NCBI GenBank assembly: GCA_028066595.1
Contig: JALCBJ010000001.1
Location: forward strand, 20,415-84,414
Length of the DNA: 64,000 nt
Reading direction: 5' to 3'
From: Thermoanaerobaculia bacterium
GTDB lineage: Bacteria > Acidobacteriota > Thermoanaerobaculia > Multivoradales > J023
The notes under the pieces are model-generated. The model made no database searches and had not been told where the DNA came from. It saw nothing but the letters and a program-made list of their open reading frames with translations. This document shows, piece after piece, positions 60,176-64,000 of the stretch (position 1 is its first letter; the number at the start of each line of letters is the position of its first letter). Position numbers and translations under genes: made by a program.

Positions 60176-61380
60176 GCACGGCAATCTCGGAACGAGCTGC
60201 CGAGGAAGAGAGCGCGAGCCGATCGGACGAGCCGAAGGACACTGCGCAGGGTCTCGCAATCCACGAGCTGATCCGGGGTGCGCCACCCACCACCGAGGAG
60301 ATCGACAGCTTCTTGGAGCGTCACCAGGTGCCGCTCGTCGAAGGCACCTCCGTGACCTTCCTCTATCGTGGTCAGGTCGACGAGGTTCGCCTTCAACACT
60401 TCATCTACGGCCTGGAGACTTCTCAGCCTTTCGACAGGGTGGCGGATACCGACCTCCGGTACCTGGTACTCGACCTACCGCCTCAGTCGGTCCTGCAGTA
60501 CAAGCTCAACGTGCGCAATGGCAACGAAGGTCGCTGGGTTCTCGACCCGTTGAACCCCGAGCGCGCCTTTGACCCATTCGGAGCGAACTCGGTGTGCCGC
60601 ACGGGCGTGCAGACTCCGGACTGGACCCGACCAGACCCAGAGGCCCGACCCGGCGACGTTCTGAACCTCCAGCTCTTCAGCCGAGCAATGGGCGAGAGTC
60701 GCAATCTCCTCCTCTACCTTCCGGCACGTTTCAGGCGCAACCGCCGGTACCCGCTCCTCGTGGTGCACGACGGGAACGACTATCTGAAGTACTCCAACCT
60801 CAAGACCGTGCTGGACAACCTGATCCATCGCCAGGAAGTGGCCCCCCTGATCGTGGCCTTGACCCAGTCCCCCGACCGGCTGGCGGAGTACCCCGACAAC
60901 GAGAACCACGTGAGGTTCCTCACCGACGAGGTGGTGCCCCTCGTAGAGCGCGACTATCCGATCCGGCGCGAGCCTCGGGCCCGGGGCCTCATGGGCGCCA
61001 GTTTCGGCGCAGTGGCGTCGCTCTCCTGCGCTTGGCGCCGCCCCGGCGTGTGGGGCAAGCTACTGTTGCAGTCTGGCTCGTTCGCCTTCACCGACATCGG
61101 ACCCAACAGGCGGGGGCCGGCGTTCGACCCGGTGGTCGAGTTCGTCAATGCCTTTCGGCGCAACCCGGGTCGACCGAGCGAGCAGATCTTCCTCAGCTGC
61201 GGAACCTACGAGAGCCTGATCTACGAGAATCGGTCCATGGTTCCTCTGCTCCAGAGCACGGGTATGGACGTGCGTTACACCGAAGCGCGGGACGGTCACA
61301 ACTGGATCAACTGGCGTGACCGGTTGCGACAGGGCCTGTCGTGGCTGTTTCCGGGGCCACTCTGGATGGTCTACGAATAG
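60172..61380 (+). CDS. Enterochelin-esterase-like hydrolase with N-terminal CBM48-like domain
   Basis: 402 residues. The N-terminal 150 residues (VTFLYRGQVDEVRLQHF, LQYKLNVRNGNEGRWVLDPLNP) look like a CBM48/Fes-N beta-sandwich. The esterase part has YPLLVVHDGNDYLKYSNLKTVL, GLMGASFGAVASLSCAW (GxSxG as GASFGA) and a C-terminal ARDGHNWINW (His). The Asp of the triad is probably in FLSCGTYES or nearby and not certain. The Fes type cleaves ester-linked oligomers such as siderophores. ATG at 60172 overlaps the stop of the S51-like gene. Confidence 0.85.
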   Translation: MSTAISERAAEEESASRSDEPKDTAQGLAIHELIRGAPPTTEEIDSFLERHQVPLVEGTSVTFLYRGQVDEVRLQHFIYGLETSQPFDRVADTDLRYLVLDLPPQSVLQYKLNVRNGNEGRWVLDPLNPERAFDPFGANSVCRTGVQTPDWTRPDPEARPGDVLNLQLFSRAMGESRNLLLYLPARFRRNRRYPLLVVHDGNDYLKYSNLKTVLDNLIHRQEVAPLIVALTQSPDRLAEYPDNENHVRFLTDEVVPLVERDYPIRREPRARGLMGASFGAVASLSCAWRRPGVWGKLLLQSGSFAFTDIGPNRRGPAFDPVVEFVNAFRRNPGRPSEQIFLSCGTYESLIYENRSMVPLLQSTGMDVRYTEARDGHNWINWRDRLRQGLSWLFPGPLWMVYE

Positions 61381-61395
61381 CGGCTTCGCCCCTCG

Positions 61396-62301
61396 TCACT
61401 CCCCGTGGGAGCAGCGGCGGCGGAACCGGATCAGCCGGCTGAAGTAGCGCAGGCTCCCCCACAGGTGCACGTCATTGTGATCGGCCTTGGCGATGCTCAA
61501 GAAGTCTTTGGGTTTCGCAGCTGCCTCGAACAGTGCTCGGCCGTGCTCATGCGGCACGGTTCGATCGGATCCTCCGTGGATGAACAGCTTTGGCATCTGC
61601 AGCCGAGGTACCTTCTCGATCGAGCGGAATTCGTTGCGGCAGATCCAGTGCATCGGCAAGTCGGGATGGCGGTGGCGGGCCATGTCGGCGAGCTGAGTGA
61701 AGCTCGACTGCACCACGAGGCCCCCAACCGGCCGATGCAGCGCTGCATCGATGGCAATCGCACCGCCGAGGCTATGTCCGAACAGCAGGACGCTTCGCAG
61801 GCCTGAATCTCTACGCGCGGCCGCGTAGTCGACGGCGGCACGAGCGTCGGCAAACACGCCCTGCTCGCTGGGAGAGCCCTCGCTCTTGCCGTAGCCGCGG
61901 TAGTCGAAGGCGAAGACATTGACCTTGAGCCGGAGAAGTGAGGCGAACACTTCGACCCTCTCGGCGATGCTGCCACGATTGCCATGACAGTAGACGAGGG
62001 TCATGTCGGCGCCGTCGTGACCGAACCACCAACCGTGGAGCTTGGTGCCGTCTTCGCTCAGGAACTCCACGTCTTCGTAGCGGAGACCTTCTTTTGCCGG
62101 GTCCCATTGCCCCAGGGGATAGCGGGTCGGTTCGAAGACCTGGCTGGCCTGATAGCGACTGCGCGCGATCTCGAGCAGACCGAGAGAACCCGCCGCCACG
62201 AGTGAGGGCAGAACGTAGCGGCGCAATCGCTCGCCGGAGACGCTGTGGGCGAGCGGAACGTGGCGCTCCGATTGTCTGTTGGGTGACTGATCTCGATTCA
62301 C
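61396..62301 (-). CDS. Membrane-anchored alpha/beta hydrolase (serine aminopeptidase S33-like)
   Basis: 301 residues with one membrane segment near residues 25-42. LSEDGTKLHGWWFGH, LVYCHGNRGSIAERVEVF, FAFDYRGYGKSEGSPSE, VLLFGHSLGGAIAIDAALH (GxSxG), FIHGGSDRTVPHEHG (Asp) and KADHNDVHLWG (His) give a complete triad of the YqkD/BEM46-like subgroup. GTG at 62301 follows GAAGGGATCCGAACC; a TTG 54 bases upstream is possible. Substrate unknown. Confidence 0.85.
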   Translation of the reverse strand: MNRDQSPNRQSERHVPLAHSVSGERLRRYVLPSLVAAGSLGLLEIARSRYQASQVFEPTRYPLGQWDPAKEGLRYEDVEFLSEDGTKLHGWWFGHDGADMTLVYCHGNRGSIAERVEVFASLLRLKVNVFAFDYRGYGKSEGSPSEQGVFADARAAVDYAAARRDSGLRSVLLFGHSLGGAIAIDAALHRPVGGLVVQSSFTQLADMARHRHPDLPMHWICRNEFRSIEKVPRLQMPKLFIHGGSDRTVPHEHGRALFEAAAKPKDFLSIAKADHNDVHLWGSLRYFSRLIRFRRRCSHGE

Positions 62302-62428
62302 GGTTCGGATCCCTTCCCTCGAGCTCGATGCTCTCCTGACGTCTCTACGACTCAATCCGGCGCGATGGACGGCTGGTTCCGTCGAAATGCCGACGAGGTG
62401 GGCCGAATCGGTCTTCCGAGACGACGTA

Positions 62429-62797
62429 TCACTGCCGGTAGGTGGCGGAGCAGTGGGGACCTTCCCACACCGTGACGGCCGTCAGTCCGACATCCGGCAA
62501 TCGCCGCGACAGCTCGTCGAAGAAATACTTCGCCAGGTGCTCTGTGGTGGGCGTCAGCTCGTCGAAAGGTGGCGTCGCGTTGATGTCTCCATGGTCGAAG
62601 CGCGCGGACAGCCGGCGTAGGTGTCCCCTGACTTCGACGAAATCGAAGCCCATACCCTCGTCGTCGAGCTTTTCCACGACCAGCTCGGCCTCCACCTGCC
62701 AGCTGTGCCCGTGGACTGTTTCCGGCTCGCCTTTGTAGGAGCGTAGGGCATGGGCGGCTTCGAATCCGTCGCGTATTCGCAGAGTCCAGCTCGGCAT
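62429..62797 (-). CDS. 6-pyruvoyl-tetrahydropterin synthase family protein, atypical
   Basis: 122 residues. Zinc ligands are visible as His16 in FEAAHAL and His29/His31 in VHGHSW, and GFDFVEVRGHLRRL, ARFDHGDINATPPF and VTVWEGP follow the QueD/PTPS order, including the C-terminal Glu. The segment before HGH reads GEPETV, so the catalytic Cys of QueD (four residues before the HGH) is absent and a Glu lies at 26. That Glu-x-x-His-Gly-His pattern recalls PTPS-III folate-type enzymes, so preQ0 synthesis should not be assumed. No other que genes are in the window. Confidence 0.8.
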   Translation of the reverse strand: MPSWTLRIRDGFEAAHALRSYKGEPETVHGHSWQVEAELVVEKLDDEGMGFDFVEVRGHLRRLSARFDHGDINATPPFDELTPTTEHLAKYFFDELSRRLPDVGLTAVTVWEGPHCSATYRQ

Positions 62798-62835
62798 GGC
62801 CGCAGGCTAGCACGTCGTGCCGCGGCGCGGCATCG

Positions 62836-63999
62836 TCAGTCGTCAGTCGGTTTCTGTTCCGCGATCTGGAACCCGTCCAGAGCATCGTGCCGAGGGCTGA
62901 ACGGCTGGTCCAGCTCTTCGAGAATGCGGCGCAGGGGCTCCTGCAGATCCGTGACTGCATGACTCCGAGGGTCGAGAATGATGCGATCGAGCTCGTCGTC
63001 ACGCCCGATCAGCGTCTCGAGATCCTGAAGATGGGCGGGAAGGATGGTGTCGGGACGCCGCTTGGCGTCGAAGAGGAGACGGTGAACACGCTTGATGGTT
63101 CTGCGATCGTGCTCACGAAGCTCCTCGCGATGGTTGATCTGCGCCAGCAACTCGGCGAAGGAAACGAGGTCACTCCAGAGACGCCGGCCAACCTCCTCGT
63201 GACTCCCGTCGGCACCATCGCGCCCCGAGTCTTCGTCCAGCCAGCGAAGAATGCGTTTCTGCAGCTTGCGGATGGGCACGCGATCATAGATCCGCAGAAA
63301 GGGATAGATCTTGAGATCGCGCAAGATGGCGATACGGTGAGCCGCCGATTGAAGGCGCTTGTGCAGATCCTCGCCCTTCGGCTCAGGATCACCCCGCAGC
63401 ACCCAGCGACGGAACTGCCCATAAACGCGGCGGATCTCCAGCGAGTCTCCGAGATCGTTCCAACGACGTTCGCGGGGCGGAAGGTCCTCGTACTCACGCA
63501 CCGCCGTTTCCAACGTCAGCAGAGCCTTGCCGGCACGACGCAGTCCGGTGTCGGCGTTCGAAGCCACCACCCAGATGAACCCGCTATCCATCGCGCTCAC
63601 CAGCGCTTCATGGTTTTCTCGTAGCTGCGTCCGGGCGATGAACGCCATGTTCGCCAGCTCCTGTGACGCCAGCTCGCTGGAGATCGCGGCGCCGATCTCC
63701 TTCAGCACCTCGTCCTCGGCACCCGCAGTTCCGATGTCGGCGAGCATCTCGGGTTCGGGCAATTCGTGATCGTAGTGATCGGTGAGGTCGCACATCAGCT
63801 CGAGGGTGCGTTCGAGCAGGTCCCGCACCTGTTTCACCAAGTCATCTTCGATGGAGAAGTAGCCCGACTCGTCGGGGACGATGAATGTGATGTTGCCGAT
63901 GTCGCCGATCAGCATCCCGATCCGATCCACCAAGGCCTGTTTGTGTGCGTCCAGGGGCAGGGCGGGTGGATGCGTTTCGTCCAACGGATCGGCAAATGG
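62836..63999 (-). CDS. Conserved hypothetical protein; start may lie outside the window
   Basis: The frame is open to the right edge; a TTG at 63984 gives 382 residues, but PFADP codons continue upstream, so the true start may be outside. The product is charged and helical (TLELMCDLTDHYDHELPEPE, RVPIRKLQKRILRWLDED, LIGRDDELDRIIL) without signal or membrane segments. I recognise no family. It is the last feature on this side and lies 38 bp upstream of the PTPS-like gene. Confidence 0.65.
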   Translation of the reverse strand, partial: PFADPLDETHPPALPLDAHKQALVDRIGMLIGDIGNITFIVPDESGYFSIEDDLVKQVRDLLERTLELMCDLTDHYDHELPEPEMLADIGTAGAEDEVLKEIGAAISSELASQELANMAFIARTQLRENHEALVSAMDSGFIWVVASNADTGLRRAGKALLTLETAVREYEDLPPRERRWNDLGDSLEIRRVYGQFRRWVLRGDPEPKGEDLHKRLQSAAHRIAILRDLKIYPFLRIYDRVPIRKLQKRILRWLDEDSGRDGADGSHEEVGRRLWSDLVSFAELLAQINHREELREHDRRTIKRVHRLLFDAKRRPDTILPAHLQDLETLIGRDDELDRIILDPRSHAVTDLQEPLRRILEELDQPFSPRHDALDGFQIAEQKPTDD

Positions 64000-64000
64000 A

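Overview
The window is a high-G+C stretch of a Gram-negative (diderm) bacterial chromosome. LptD, several lipoproteins and an outer-membrane barrel protein show the diderm envelope. A myxobacterial-type mglB-mglA pair, a secreted trypsin with a C-terminal domain that I associate with Acidobacteriota secreted proteins, and many cytoplasmic-membrane and exported hydrolases point to Acidobacteriota (perhaps Thermoanaerobaculia) or a related deep lineage. That placement is inference, not shown by a marker gene. Most of the window is ordinary densely packed chromosome with many 4-base start/stop overlaps.

Layout. 1-14.4 kb (mostly minus strand): a lipoprotein propeller, an LCAT-like lipase that appears to start with CTG, a nitroreductase, an esterase, a sodium/solute symporter with its small partner, an extracellular nuclease coupled to a MaoC enzyme, then a GTGA-coupled ApbE / geranylgeranyl-reductase-like pair and a membrane diguanylate cyclase. 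14.6-22.6 kb (plus): a cysteine-depleted DUF2318 protein, mglB-mglA behind a clear sigma-70-type promoter, a TPR protein and YvcK, then a probable sigma-54-driven operon of two exported proteins and a metallopeptidase / TolB propeller / outer-membrane barrel fusion. 22.7-27.6 kb: glyQS, then a gene-poor accessory stretch with two tandem, paralogous, sigma-54-preceded small RNA candidates, three small genes of unknown role, a 68-bp palindrome and a toxin-like remnant. 27.6-37.3 kb: a glycosyltransferase, an AspT/YidE-type transporter, DinB, trypsin, MltG, RuvX and a thiolase. 37.5-47.4 kb (plus): lptD, a run of nucleotide-sugar genes (RmlA-like, RmlD, GMD-like, RMD-like), then a fused SEC59/DUF92 prenol-kinase-like protein next to a UbiA prenyltransferase. 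47.4-52.8 kb (plus): a small membrane ORF, nitrilase, two acetyltransferases (one AAC(3)-I-like), a DUF2161 protein, a PIG-L-like protein and a coiled-coil glycosyltransferase. 52.8-64 kb: a methyltransferase, a DesK/DesR-like two-component system behind an ABC-2 exporter and an amidohydrolase, a coupled S51-like/esterase pair, an alpha/beta hydrolase, a PTPS-family enzyme lacking the usual cysteine, and an unrecognised protein running off the right edge.

The most interesting item is the pair of small RNA candidates at 24.51-24.84 kb. Each has a canonical -24/-12 promoter, a 5' GUGGC/GCCAC hairpin, a shared ACGACAGG segment, and a closing CGACAGG/CCUGUCG stem followed by a T-rich run. They look like duplicated, RpoN-controlled RNAs. 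I cannot tie them to a named family from memory.
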